Assembly (NCBI GenBank): GCA_965240325.2
Contig: OZ251231.1
Location: 2,542,001-2,606,000, forward strand
From: Rebecca billardiae RCC1528
Taxonomy: Eukaryota; Haptophyta
Direction of reading: 5' to 3'
DNA: 64,000 bases
Positions 11,034 through 22,341 of this stretch are shown here, piece after piece (within the stretch, counting starts at the first letter, position 1; the number at the start of each line of letters is the position of its first letter). Below the pieces are notes generated by a model, which saw only the letters and a list, made by a program, of their open reading frames with translations, was not told where the DNA came from and made no database searches. A program made the position numbers and the translations under genes.

Positions 11034-12276
11034 TCAGTCGCGCCACTTGGTGCAGAGGGCGCCGATCGCAGTCAGGGCGACCGCACGCGCCCAGAGCGGC
11101 ACGCCTGCGCCCGCGGCGATCCCGAGCAGATGGCGCAGCCCCATCGCGCCGTAGTAGAAGGCGAGCAGCGTGCCGAGCAGCCCCAGGTAGCACGCGTACT
11201 GCGTCGGCACTGGCAACGTCCTGCCGCGGGGGGCGCGGCACGCGGGCGGGTCGGCGCGCGCGCGCGTGCCCGCAGCTGAGTGCGCCTCGCTCGCGCGCTC
11301 CGCGCGGCTCAGCGCGGCGCAGCGCCGTGGCGCACCAGTCGAGGAAGAAGTATGGCTGCCACGCGCGCGCGCGCGCCGCGGGCGGGAGGGCGGGCGAGGG
11401 CGGGTGAGCCGGCGCCCCGCGTGGCGCGGCGCGCGCGCTCGGTGCGTGTGCGTGCGCGCACGGCCGCACGGCCGCACGGCCGCACGGCCGCACACGCACA
11501 AAGTTGCCGCCATTGCCCTTCCACTTGCCCACGCTGCCCGGCGCCGGCTGCTTGGCGAGCCGAGCGAGCTCGGGCGCGTGCGCCCAGGAGAAGCCGATGA
11601 AGGCGACCCCCCAGAGCATGCCGATCGCGGCGTGCTCGTACGAGAGCGGCAGCGCGCCGACGAGCAGCTCGGCCAGAATCTCGAAGAGGTTCATGTTGTG
11701 CATCGTCAGGTTCCACGGCTCGTGCAGGTCGTGCGGCGCGCGCTTGCGCACGAGCTCGGGCCAGATCACGTACGCGGTGACGACGCTGACGACGCAGCCG
11801 CAGCCCGCGGTCATCTCGAAGAGGTAGTGCGCCAGCCGCACCACCCCCGCGCCCGCCAGCCCGGGCCTGCCGAACGCCAGCGCCGCCGAGCAGAGCGCGC
11901 CGAGCGCGAAGAAGAGCCCCTGCGCCGAGTACGTCCAGATCGTGAAGAACGTGTACATGCGCTTTGCGCCGTGGAGGGAGAGCGTCTCGTCCTGCAGCAG
12001 CGAGCCCATGCCGCGGTTGTACTTGACGTTGAACTCGAAGGTGGGCAGGTTGTACATGTACGCCAGCATGCCCAGGTGGATGAGCGCAAAGCACGCGCGC
12101 AGGCCGAGCATCGTCACCGCCGACACCTCCGGCACGCTCGAGCCGCCGGCCTGCTCGAGCGTGAGCGGGATGGAGCGGTCGATCGCGAGGCACCACAGCG
12201 CGACGAGCACGAACACCACCGCGAGCGCCACGCACGCGAGCGGCGGCGCCGTCTGCGCCTGCGAGCGCGTCGCCAT
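11034..12276 (-). CDS. Multi-pass membrane protein, AIG1/FAR-17a-like
   Basis: Three exons on the minus strand: 12276-11500, 11355-11336 (only 20 nt) and 11220-11034. Introns have GTGCGT/GTGCGC donors and CAG acceptors, and the model closes at 327 residues. The start is MATRSQ at 12276. About six to seven hydrophobic segments are visible (for example CVALAVVFVLVALWCLAI, then segments around the FFTIW and HYLFEMTAG stretches). The order of a TFFTIW helix, an EPWNLTMHNMN segment with a histidine, then PYFFLDW near the C-terminus resembles the AIG1/ADTRP/FAR-17a family, whose members use an intramembrane Thr and His to hydrolyse fatty-acid esters. The placement is by pattern only; a generic membrane protein remains possible. 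It is divergent from the large gene at 12631. Confidence 0.6.
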
Positions 12277-12630
12277 CGGGCCAGCGAAGTTTCCGGAAAA
12301 GTCGCCCGCCGACCAGCGCGACCTGCTGCTCGTGGCGACGGCGGACGCGGCGCTCTCCGCGCTGCGCTCGGCCGAGCTCGGCGAGTCGCTCGCGCTCGGC
12401 CGGGCGGGCGGCGCGCACGACTGGAGAAATCGGCACCACACGTCTGGGCCCAGCGGCAGTGGCAGCTACCGGACCGGCCCTCCCAGCCGGAATATGCCTT
12501 GTCACTGGCCACCCGAGCGACCACAGCCACTGGCTTGCTCACTGGTCGCTCGGCTTACTGGTCGCCCGCGCTCGCCGGCGGGCGCGCGTCGTTCGAGTGG
12601 CGCTTCCCCTCCGAGCGTCGAGGCGAGGCG
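12277..12630. promoter_or_regulatory. Divergent intergenic region (shared promoter candidate)
   Basis: 354 bp separate the start codons of the minus-strand membrane protein and the plus-strand chromatin protein. Both promoters must lie here or within 5' leaders. No TATA-like box is evident. The stretch is less GC-biased than the flanking exons. Confidence 0.4.
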
Positions 12631-15553
12631 ATGGCGACGCGCGCGTCGGCTCGGGTGGAGGCGCGCGCCGCGCAGGCGGCGGACGAGTCCGACACCGCGA
12701 GCTCGGCCTCCTCGGCCGACGAGCACGAGGGCGCGGGCGCGCGCGGACGCGCGCGCGGGCCGCCGCGCTCGAGCGCGCGGCGGCGCAGCGGCGCGCGAGA
12801 GGCGGGCTCGGCGGGCGGCGCGGCGGCGGAGGAGAGCCCGGCGCGCGCGCAGCCGCCCGCCAAGCGCGCGCGCGGCGCCGATCCCGCGCCCGCGCCGCCT
12901 GAGCCGGCCGAGCCCGGCGCGGAGCGCTGGGGCATTCGGCCGGGCGTGGCGGTCGAGGTGCGCATGAGCGACGAGGGGTGGGAGGGCAGCTGGTACGCGG
13001 CGACGGTGCTCGGCTCGCGCGGCGCGCGCGTGCGCATCAAGTGGGATGCCGCCAGCCACCCCGACGACGAGGAGGAGGCGATGGTCGACGCGCCCGCGCT
13101 GCGGCCCGTGCAGCCGAGCGCGCCCGCAGACTTTGCGCGAGCGCTCGCGCCCGGCGCGCGCGTCGAGCTGCGGCACGACGAGGGCTGGTGGGAGGTGGAC
13201 GTGCTGAGCGCGGGGCGGCGCAGCTACACCGTCAGCTCCGAGCTGTACGGCGTGACGCACGAGCACGTCGACCCGCGCCGGCTGCGCCCGCGCTGGGTGT
13301 GGGAGCCGCAAGGCGGGCACGCGCGCGAGGGCTGCTGGCGCGACGCGTCCGAGCCGGCCAACAAGTACAAGCGCGACGGCACCGAGCTCGGCCCGCCGCC
13401 GCCGCCGCCGGGCGCGGCGGGCGCGGCGGGCGCGCAGCAGGGGCTGCCGCACGCCGCGTCCGCGGGCGCCGCCACGCGCCGCGCGAGCGCGCCGCCCGCG
13501 CCCTCGGCGGCGGGCGGCGCGCAGCTCGGCGCCGCGCGCGCCGCGCTCGAGAGTGCGCACGCGGCGCTGGCTGCATACCGCCCGCCGTCGGCGCGCGCGA
13601 ACGCGTTCCAGGAGGGCACGCTGCGCACGGGCGAGGACGGCGCGAGCTGGGAGGTCGCCATCGCGGACAACGGCTCGAGCGTCTGGGCCCTCGAGGGCGA
13701 CGTGCCGCGCTTCCTCGCGCTGCACAACGCGCTGCACGCCAAGAGCGCGGCGGTGCGCAGGCTCGAGCGCGCGCTGCCGAGCGCTGGCGCGGGCGGCGGC
13801 GGCGGGGGCGGCGGGGGGCGCGGGGAGCGGAGCGCGGCGGCGGCGGAGGCGGAGGCCGCCGCCGAGGCCGCCGACGCCGAGCAGCGCTACGCCGACGCCC
13901 TCGCCGCGTGGCGCTCCGAGCTGGAGGGCCGCGTGGAGAGCGAGCTGCGCGCGCTGTGCGAGCAGGCGCGCGCGCGCTCGGGCGCGGAGCGCCGCCGTCT
14001 CAACGACGAGCTCGAGACGTCGGCGGCGTGGGAGTTCGAGTACGTCGGCGTGCGCCGCGCGCCGACGGACCTCGACGCGCCGACCTCGCGCGCCGAGCAG
14101 TACGAGGCCGTGCTCGACGACGGCACCTCCGCCGGGCTCGCGCCGACCGCGCGCGACGCCGCGCTCCGCCGCCACTTCCACGCGGCCGCGCACGCCGCCG
14201 CGCGCGCCGCGCTGCCGCAGCCCGACCGCGAGGGCGTGGAGGCGCGGCACGCGGAGCGGGAGGGGCCGGCCCGCCGCGCGGCGCGCAAGTACGCGTACGA
14301 CGACGACGACGACGACGACGACGACTACTCGGAGAACATGTGGACCAAGCGGAAGGGCGGCGGCGGCTCGGGCGTGCGCACGCGCCGGTGCAACGCTTGC
14401 GCGGGCTGCACGCGCGACAACTGCGGCAAGTGCGCGCACTGCCTCAACATGGTGCAGTACGGCGGCAGCGGCCGGTCGAAGCAGGCGTGCAAGCTGCGCA
14501 AGTGCCAGAACCCCTTCCTCCCCGACGACGCCGACGCCGCCGCCGCCGCCGCCAAGGCTCGGCGCGCGGGCGCGGGCGAGGAGGAGGAGGCACCAGACCG
14601 CTGGGGGCTCGGCCTCTCAGCGTATGGCCTCCCGGACTGCGAGATCCCGCAGCGTCCGGTGCGCGTGCGGCTGCTGGTGCGCGACCCGGAGGGCGGCGTG
14701 CTCGTCGAGGCGCCCGCGCCCGAGGGCTGGAGGCCCGGCGGCGGCGGCCGGCTCGACGCGCCCGCCGCCGAGGGCGGCGCGTCGGGCGCGCCGCGCGCGG
14801 CCGCGCCGCTCGGCGACGCGGACGCCGAGGCGGCCGCGCCGATGGAGCTGGCCGACGAGCCGCCCGCCGAGGCGGCGGCGGTGCTGAAGGCGGAGCCGCC
14901 CGCCGACGCGCCCTCGCCGATGGAGACGGAGCCGCCCGCCGACGCGCCCTCGCCGATGGAGTCGGAGCCGCCCGCCGGCGCGCCGCCAGCGCGCGCGGCC
15001 GAGCCGGCGGCCGCGCCAGAGGGCGGCGCGCGGACCGCGGCGCACGAGGCCGCGCCCCCGCCCGCCGCCGCCGCGGCGGCGCCCGCGCAGCCGCCCGCCG
15101 CCGCGGCGCGCGCGCCGGCGGACGCGGACGCGCCCGCGCGCCGCGCCGCGGCCGAGCCGAGCGCTGCGGAGGGCGCGCCCTCGCTGGAGGCCACAGCCGG
15201 GGCCGCGGCGGCCGGGGCCGCAGCGGGTGCAGAGCTGGCGGAGGTGACACCGGAGGTGACGCCGCCGCTCGCGCAGCGCCCCGCCGCGCCGATGCGCACG
15301 CCGAGCGCGCCCACCGCCGCCTCCGCCGCCGAGCCGCCCGCCGCCGAGCCGCCCGCCGCGGCGACGGCTCTTGCGCCCGGCGCCGCCGCGCCGCCGGCGT
15401 CGGCGCGCGCCGCGCCGCCCGCCGCGGCCGACAAGGGCGAGGGCGAGGGCGAGGGCGCTCCGCTCGCGGCGCTCGCGCCCACGCCCGCGCCGCGCCGCTC
15501 CGCGCGCGCCGCCGCCGCCAGTGCCGCCGCCGCCTCGCCGCCCGCCGCGGACG

Positions 15554-15603
<50 letters not shown>

Positions 15604-16486
15604 GCGCCCGCGCCGCCGCTCCCCGCGTGGGCGCCGCGCACGCTGGACGGAGTGGAGGTGCGCATGAGCGGCGAGGGCCAGCACGGCTCGTGGTACGCGG
15701 CCACGGTGCTGCACGTGCGCGGCGGCCGCGCGCGCGTGCGCTACGCCGAGCTGCGCGAGGAGTACGACGCGAAGCGGCTGCAGGAGGCGTGGGTGGACGT
15801 GGCCGAGCTAAGGCCCACGCCGCCGAGCGCGCCGCCCGGCTGGGTGCGCGAGCTCCGCGTCGGCGCGCCGCTCGAGCTGCGCGTGCTCGACGGCTGGTGG
15901 GAGGTCGACCTGGTGCGCACCGCGCGCACGCGCGCGGGCCGCGGCCCGAGCTACACGCTCGTCGCGCCGCTGTACGGCATCGTGCACGCGGACGTGCCGG
16001 CGGCGCGGCTGCGGCCCGCGTGGCTCTTTGAGCCTGCGCGCCCGCCGTGGGGCGCGCTCTGGACGCTCGCCTCCTCCGGCCAGCGGTACACGTGGCGCGG
16101 GGACGAGCTGCCGCGCGCGGAGCCGCTGAGCGGGCCCGCGGCGCGCGGCCGCGCGCCGAGCGCCGGCCCGAGCGGCTCGCGCCCCGCCGACGCCTCGGGC
16201 TCGGAGGGCGGCGGCAGCGGCAGCTCGTCGGAGGACGAGGGCATGGCCGTGCTGCGAGCGCTCGCGGGCGCGCGCGCGCGCGGCGGCGCGCACGACGCCG
16301 GCGCCGAGGCGGACGGCGAGGAGGAGGCGGGGGACGCGGAGGCGGACGCGTGCGCCGTGTGCGCCGCGCGCCGGGCCAAGAAGCGCGGCCGGTGCGCGCG
16401 CCACCGCGCCGCGACGACCATCACGCTCGGCGGCGCGCGCCGCGGCGAGGGCGGCGCGTCAGAGGCGGGGCGCTCCGCCGGCCGCT

Positions 16487-16535
<49 letters not shown>

Positions 16536-17751
16536 GGCGGAGCGCGTCGCGGCGGAGCGCGCGGCGCGTCGGCGCGCGCGGCTGCTGCAGCTGCCGCCCA
16601 CCTGCGTGCTCGACCGCGTCGTCACCCCGCGCGACTTCCTGTACGACCAGGTGGTCGAGTCGGCGCGCTCCTCCACGGGCTACCGCGGCGTGTACGGCCA
16701 CCTGTCCGAGGACGGCCGCTCCGTCAAGTACTACGAGGCGCAGGTGAGCGTGCGCGGCGCGTCGCTCGCGGTCGGGCGCGCGCAGAGCGCGCACGAGGCC
16801 GCGCTGCTGCGCGCCGAGTGGATCGCCGGGCTCGAGACCGTCGGCGGGCTGCCGCGCGTCGGCGGCAAGGCGGAGCGCGACGCCCTCACCGAGCAGCCCG
16901 CGCGCGCGTCCAAGCGCGAGCGCAAGGCCACGCGCGCGCCCGCCTCGCCCTCCTCCTCCGAGGCGTCGTCGTCCGAGTCGGAGGTGGAGCTGCAGATCGG
17001 CGACCTCGTCGAGGTGCGCGTGCAGGACGAGGGCTTCGAGGGCAGCTGGTACGGCGCCACCATCGCGCGGCTCGACGGGCTGCGCGCGCTCGTGCGGTAC
17101 ACACACCTGATGGAGGCGGACGGATCGGAGGTGCCGCTCGAGGAGTGGATCGTGCTGCCGCACCTGAGGCCGCCGCCGCCGAAGCGCCACCCGCCGGGCT
17201 TCCCCGAGAGCGTCGCGCCGCGCGAGGCGCTCGAGCTCTGGCACGACGACGGCTGGTGGGCGGTGCAGAAGGTCGAGGAGCCCGCGGACGAGCTGGCGGC
17301 GGGCGCGGCGCGCGCCGCGGCCGCGGCCGCGCCCGCCGCCGACGCGGCGGCGCCCGCCGACGCCGACGTGCCCCGCTACCTGGTGCGCGCGCTCAACTTC
17401 AAGGCAGAGCACCGCGCGCGCGCGGACGAGCTGCGCCCGATGTGGCAGTGGCTCGGCGGGCACGAGTGGAAGGTGCTGCGCCACCAGCCCAGGCGCAAGT
17501 CGATGCTGCTCGGCGGCACCGCGCTCGCGCGCGCCGCCGAGAGCGTGTACGGAGCGGCGGGCGCGCGCGACTCGATCGGCGCGGGCGGCAAGGTCGCGCT
17601 GGCCGCGGTCGAGGCGCTCGGCACGCCCGCCGCGTGGGAGGTCGGCGCGTTCGCCGAGGTGGCCTTCGAGGTGGTCACGTTCCTCTGCCGCCGCCGCGAG
17701 CTGTGCGCCGCGCTGCGCGCGCGCCGCGCGCACCGCCTCGCCAACGCCGCC

Positions 17752-17782
<31 letters not shown>

Positions 17783-20102
17783 ACGCCGCGCCCGCGGCGG
17801 ACGCGGCGGCACCCGCGGCCGCGGCCGCGCCCGCGGCCGCCGAGGCCGAGGCGAAGGACGTGGGCGCCGCGAGCGCGAGCGCGGCGAGCGAGCTCGCCGT
17901 GCCCTTCCAGCCGATCGCGCTGCCGCCCGCGCTGCCGCCCGCGCGCGGGCTCGTCTGCTTCGACGCGGGCGGCGCGTCCTCGCGCGGAGGCGGCAAGGCG
18001 GCCGCGGCCGCGGCCGCCGCCGCGACGGTCGCCGCGGCGGCGGCCGCGCTCGCGCACGCGCCGCCGCCGAGCGCCGAGCCGCCGGCGGCCCCGCCGCCGC
18101 CGCCGCCCCACGCCGCGCCGCCGCCGCCCCACCAGATCAACCTCGTCGTGCCCGCGGGCAAGGGCCCGGGCGACGTGCTGGCGGTGAGCACGCCCGCGGG
18201 CGGGATGGTGCACGTGCGGCTGCCGGCGGGCGTGGCCGCGGGCCAGCTGTGCCGCTTCGATCTGCCCGTGCAGCGGCCGCACGGCGGGTGGCAGCCGGCG
18301 GCTGCGGCGCAGCACGCGCCGCCGCCGCAGCACGCGCCGCAGCACGCGGGGCACGCGTGCGCGCAGCCGCAGCTGCGCGCGCAGCACGCGCCGGGCGCGG
18401 GCGCGCAGCAGCACGCGCCGCCCGTGCACACGGCGCCGCACGGCGCGTGGCCGCCGATGGCGCCGCCCTACTCGCAGCCGCCGCCGCAGCAGATGATGGC
18501 GCACGGGCAGATGGTGCCGACGCAGGCGCAGCCCATGCAGCCCATGCAGCCCATGCAGCCCATGCAGCCCATGCAGCCCATGCAGCCCATGCAGCCCATG
18601 CAGCTGCCGCCGCCGCCGGGCGGCGGCGCCGTCGTCGCGCCGGGCGCGCCTGGCCGGGGCGGCGGCGCGCCCCCGCCCTACCACCCGCCGCCGCCGTCCA
18701 GCGGCGACGGCGGCGGCATGGCGGTCGGCGACGGGCTCGCTCGGCCGGGCGCGCCGCTCGGCCCGTCGCAGCACGCGCCGCCGCCCGCGCCCGCGGCAGG
18801 CGCGGCGGCCGCGCCGCCCGCGCCGCCGCCCGCCGCGCCCGCGCCCGCAACCGACGCCTACCCAAACCCCGCGAGCGCCGAGTTGCGCCACGGCGCGCTC
18901 GTGCGCGCGCTCGCCGAGCTCGGCCCGCACGAGGCGGTGCGGCTCGCCGTCTCCAGCCCGATGCCGCAGCCGGGCCACGGCAGCGGCGGCAAGTGGGCGC
19001 GCGGCGCCGAGCTGGTCGTGGCCAAGAACCACTTCAGCGTGCTCACCAACCTGACGGAGGGCGGGCCGTACGGCACGGCGACGCTGCTGGTCGAGCACGC
19101 GGGCACGCGCGCGCTGCACGTGCTGCGGCTGGCGCAGGGCGTGCCCGTCGGGCTGGGCTTCGCGATGGCGGCGCACGCCGCGGCGCGGCTGCGCGCCCTC
19201 GCGCCCGAGCTCGGCGCGGAGTGCGCCGAGCACGGCGCGGTGCGCGTGCCCTCGCGCCTCGTCTGCTTCCACAACGGGTACGGCTCGCTCGCACCGTACA
19301 GGCAGTGCGTCACGCTGGCCGAGCTGAACGCCGCCTTCTCCGAGTCGCACCGCCGCGTGGACGAGGTGCTCACGATGGCGTACACCGTCGAGCTCCTCCG
19401 CCTCGTCGAGCAGCTGCACCGCGCGGGCGTGGTGCACGGCCAGCTCGCGGCCGAGCACGTGCTGCTCACGATGGCGGAGGGCGCGGACGAGGAGGGCGCG
19501 GAGGGCGAGGCGGAGGGGCGGGCGCCGCACCGCGCGGCGGCGGCGGCGAGCGTGGAGCCGCCGCCCGTGAAGCGGCGCGGCCCGGGCCGGCCCAAGAACA
19601 GCGAGCTCGCCGTCGAGCTCGCCGCGAAGGCGGCGGCCGCGGCCGAGCGCGCGGAGGCCGCGCCAGCCCCGGAGCCGGGCTCCTACAAGCCGCGCGTGCG
19701 CCTGCAGCTGATCGGCACGTCCAAGGCCCTCGACCTCAAGCAGCACCCACACGTGTGCGCAACAGCCGCGCACCGCGCGCACCGCGCGCACCGCACGCAC
19801 CGCACGCGCGGCTCTGAGCGCGCGCCGCCCTGCCCCGCGCGCGCGCGCCGCGCTTGCTTCGCCTCGTTGCGCGCGCTGTGCGCCGCAGGGCGTGCTCTTC
19901 AAGCTGCCGCCCGTGCACCCGAAGGAGGCGCGGTGCGTGGAGCAGCTGGACGGCAGCCCGTGGTCGTGGCACGTGGACACGTTCGGGCTGTGCTCGGTCG
20001 TGCACATGCTGCTGTTCAACGAGCCGCTCAACCTCGAGCTGGTGAGACGCGCGGCAGCGCACCCGTGTGTGCGCGCGCGCGTGTGCGTGTGCGTGTGTGC
20101 GC

Positions 20103-20133
<31 letters not shown>

Positions 20134-21645
20134 TGTGCGTGTGCGTGTGCGTGCGTGTGCGTGCGCGTGCGTGCGCGTGTGTGTGTGTGTGTGTGCGTGT
20201 GCGTGTGCATGCGTGCGTGTGCGTGTGTGTGCGTGTGCGTGCGTGTGCGTGCGCGTGTGTGCGCGCGCAGGCGGGGGCCGGGGCGCGCGTCTCGGGGACG
20301 CCAGTGCGCGCTTGTGACAGCGCGCGTGCCTCTGACGCCCGCACGCGCCCACGCGCGGCGCGCGCTCGCGCCCGGCTGCGCGCCAGGCGATGGCCGACCT
20401 GAAGAAGGTGCACGCCGAGAAGGAGAAGGAGCAGCGGCTGCAGCGCAAGGCTGCCAAGCTCGCGGCGGCGGGCGGCAGCGGCGCGGCCGCGCCCGCCGCC
20501 GCGCCCGCCGCCGCCGCGGCGGACGGCGGCGCGCAGCCGGCCGCGCCTGCCGCCGCCCCGTCCGAGCCCGCGCCCGCTGCCGAGTCCGAGCAGCCCGCCC
20601 TCTCCGCGTACGAGCAGGCGCGCCGGGAGACGATGGAGCGCAACCGCCAGATGATGGAGCAGCTGGGGCTGCTCAAGGTGCGGAGTGCGCACGCGCCGCG
20701 CTGCCCGGCACGCAGCGGCAAGCGAGCGCACGGCGGGCGGGCCGGCGCCGAGGGCCGGCGGCCGAGGGCCTTCGCCGCTCACGCCAGCGCGCGCGCCCCT
20801 CCCCCGCCCCGTCCCTGCGCCCCCGCCGCCCCGCGCGCGCAGGCGGCCAAGGAGGTGAAGGAGAACGGCGGCGCGGAGCACGCGCCCGCGCAGCGCAAGC
20901 GCGGCCGTCCGCGCAAGAGCGACGCGCCGCGCGACGAGGAGGAGGAGCTGGACGAGGGCGCGGAGGAGCGGCGCAAGAAGCGGCTGCTGCAGCGCTCCTC
21001 TGTGGGCGAGGACGGCATCTGGCGGCCGCACTTGCCGCTCAAGCGGTGCGCACCGGCCCCGCGCGCTGCGGCCTCGCGCGCGCGCGAGTGGCTGTGGCTG
21101 TGGCTGGGTTGGGACGCCGGCCAGCTGAGCGCGAGGCGCGCGGCCGCCCTCCTCGCGCCCCGCCCCGCCCGCCGTGACCGAGCAGGTACTGGCAGGTCGA
21201 GCTGTGGCAGTCGCTCTTCTCGCGGCTGATCCACGTGCCGCCCGGGCAGCCGTGCCCCGCGCTCGCGCAGATCCGAGCCGAGTTCGAGGCGCACCTGGCC
21301 GCGCCCGCGCAGCAGGCAGAGCTGCGCTCCGCGCTCGCGCGGCAGCGCTCGGTGATCGACTCGCGCGCGGAGCGCTCGCAGCGGCTGCTGCTCAACCGCA
21401 AGATCCACGTCGACGCGCTGCGCAAGGCGCTCGCCGCCGTCGCGGCCGACATCGTGCCCAACCCGGTCGAGCAGCCGGCCGCAGAGCCCGAGCTGCGCGT
21501 GCCGGTGGGCGTGGTGCAGGAGGCGCTCGTCGAGATCTTTGGCGAGTGCGCGGAGGCCGAGCTGGTGGGCGCGCTCAACAAGGCGGTGCACACGGGCAAG
21601 CTGAGCGTCGCGGGCGGCGACTTCCAGCCCGCGCTGCTCCAGTGA
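12631..21645 (+). CDS. Agenet-CXXC-AP2 chromatin protein fused to a BUB1-like pseudokinase
   Basis: Exons 12631-19752, 19889-20041, 20387-20677, 20843-21045, 21186-21645; 2742 residues, all junctions in frame, donors GTG, acceptors CAG. Domains: three Agenet (Tudor-like) pairs at ~103-226, 1004-1135 and 1454-1605, each with a [16 protein letters not shown] strand and a [14 protein letters not shown] strand; a CXXC zinc finger at ~586-628 with all eight cysteines and the KQ motif (CGKCAHC, GRSKQAC); an AP2/ERF domain at ~1348-1402 (GYRGVY); low-complexity Ala/Pro and MQP repeats; then a C-terminal kinase-like domain from ~2130. Its last exons match BUB1 closely ([17 protein letters not shown], then [15 protein letters not shown]). 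Two AT-hooks (GPGRPK at ~2315, RKRGRPRK) sit in inserts. The catalytic loop reads HGQLAAEH and the DFG position reads IGTSK, so it is a predicted pseudokinase. The open frame across the domain junction supports a fusion, but GC-rich DNA rarely shows stops, so two genes cannot be excluded. Confidence 0.7.
18535..18603 (+). repeat. Nine-nucleotide coding repeat (Met-Gln-Pro)n
   Basis: About eight copies of CCCATGCAG run within the large exon and encode a Met-Gln-Pro tract. The period is a multiple of three, so copy-number change keeps the frame. Confidence 0.95.
20042..20386 (+). repeat. Intron with long alternating GT/GC tract
   Basis: This 345-bp intron (donor GTGAGA, acceptor CGCCAG) has about 200 bp of almost uninterrupted alternating purine-pyrimidine sequence (GTGTGCGCGCGC types) at 20068-20270. 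Such tracts can adopt Z-DNA. It is the longest intron I placed in the window. Confidence 0.85.
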
Positions 21646-21996
21646 CGCCGCGCGCGCGCTCGCCACTGCTACACGTGCAGTGGAAGCGCTGACGGCTGAG
21701 CATGACGGAATGGGGTACGGTCGATGCTATTGCTAAGTCGTGCCAGTACGTTCGCGGACGCGGGCGCTACTGAGTGCGCGGCTGATGCGGTCGCGTCATC
21801 ATATACATATATATCTGAGCGCATGGATTCCGCCCGCCGCCCGATGTGATATCGACGCTCACCAATATGTAGCAGCAGCAGCCTGCTGCGCTGACGATCG
21901 TCGTCATCAAGTATCGTCGACGATAGATACATATCATCGCGAAGCGACGACGACATCATGCCGTCGTCAGTCAGCCGAGACCGCGCCCGCCGCTTC
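21646..21996. other. Convergent intergenic region
   Basis: The 3' ends of the plus-strand fusion gene and the minus-strand NAP1 gene face each other across 351 bp. The middle (about 21780-21960) is AT-richer, with a CATATACATATATATC stretch. No further gene is seen; it should hold both 3' untranslated regions. Confidence 0.5.
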
Positions 21997-22251
21997 TTAC
22001 TGCTGCTTGCAGTCCGCCGCAGGCGCCGCGGTGGTCGGAGGCAGCGCCACTGGCTTGGCTTTGGGCGCCGCACCTGCGCCTGTCGCGTGACGCAGCGCCG
22101 TACAGTGCGGGGCAGCGCAGGTCAGATGCATGGGCGTGCGCAGCCCTGCGGCCGCGCGCAGCCATGCACTCTGCGCGGGGTGGGCGCGCGCGCTCTGGTT
22201 GCAGCAGGCGCACACGCACCTGGCTTTCCTCTCGCCTTCCCGCGCGGCGGG

Positions 22252-22341
<90 letters not shown>

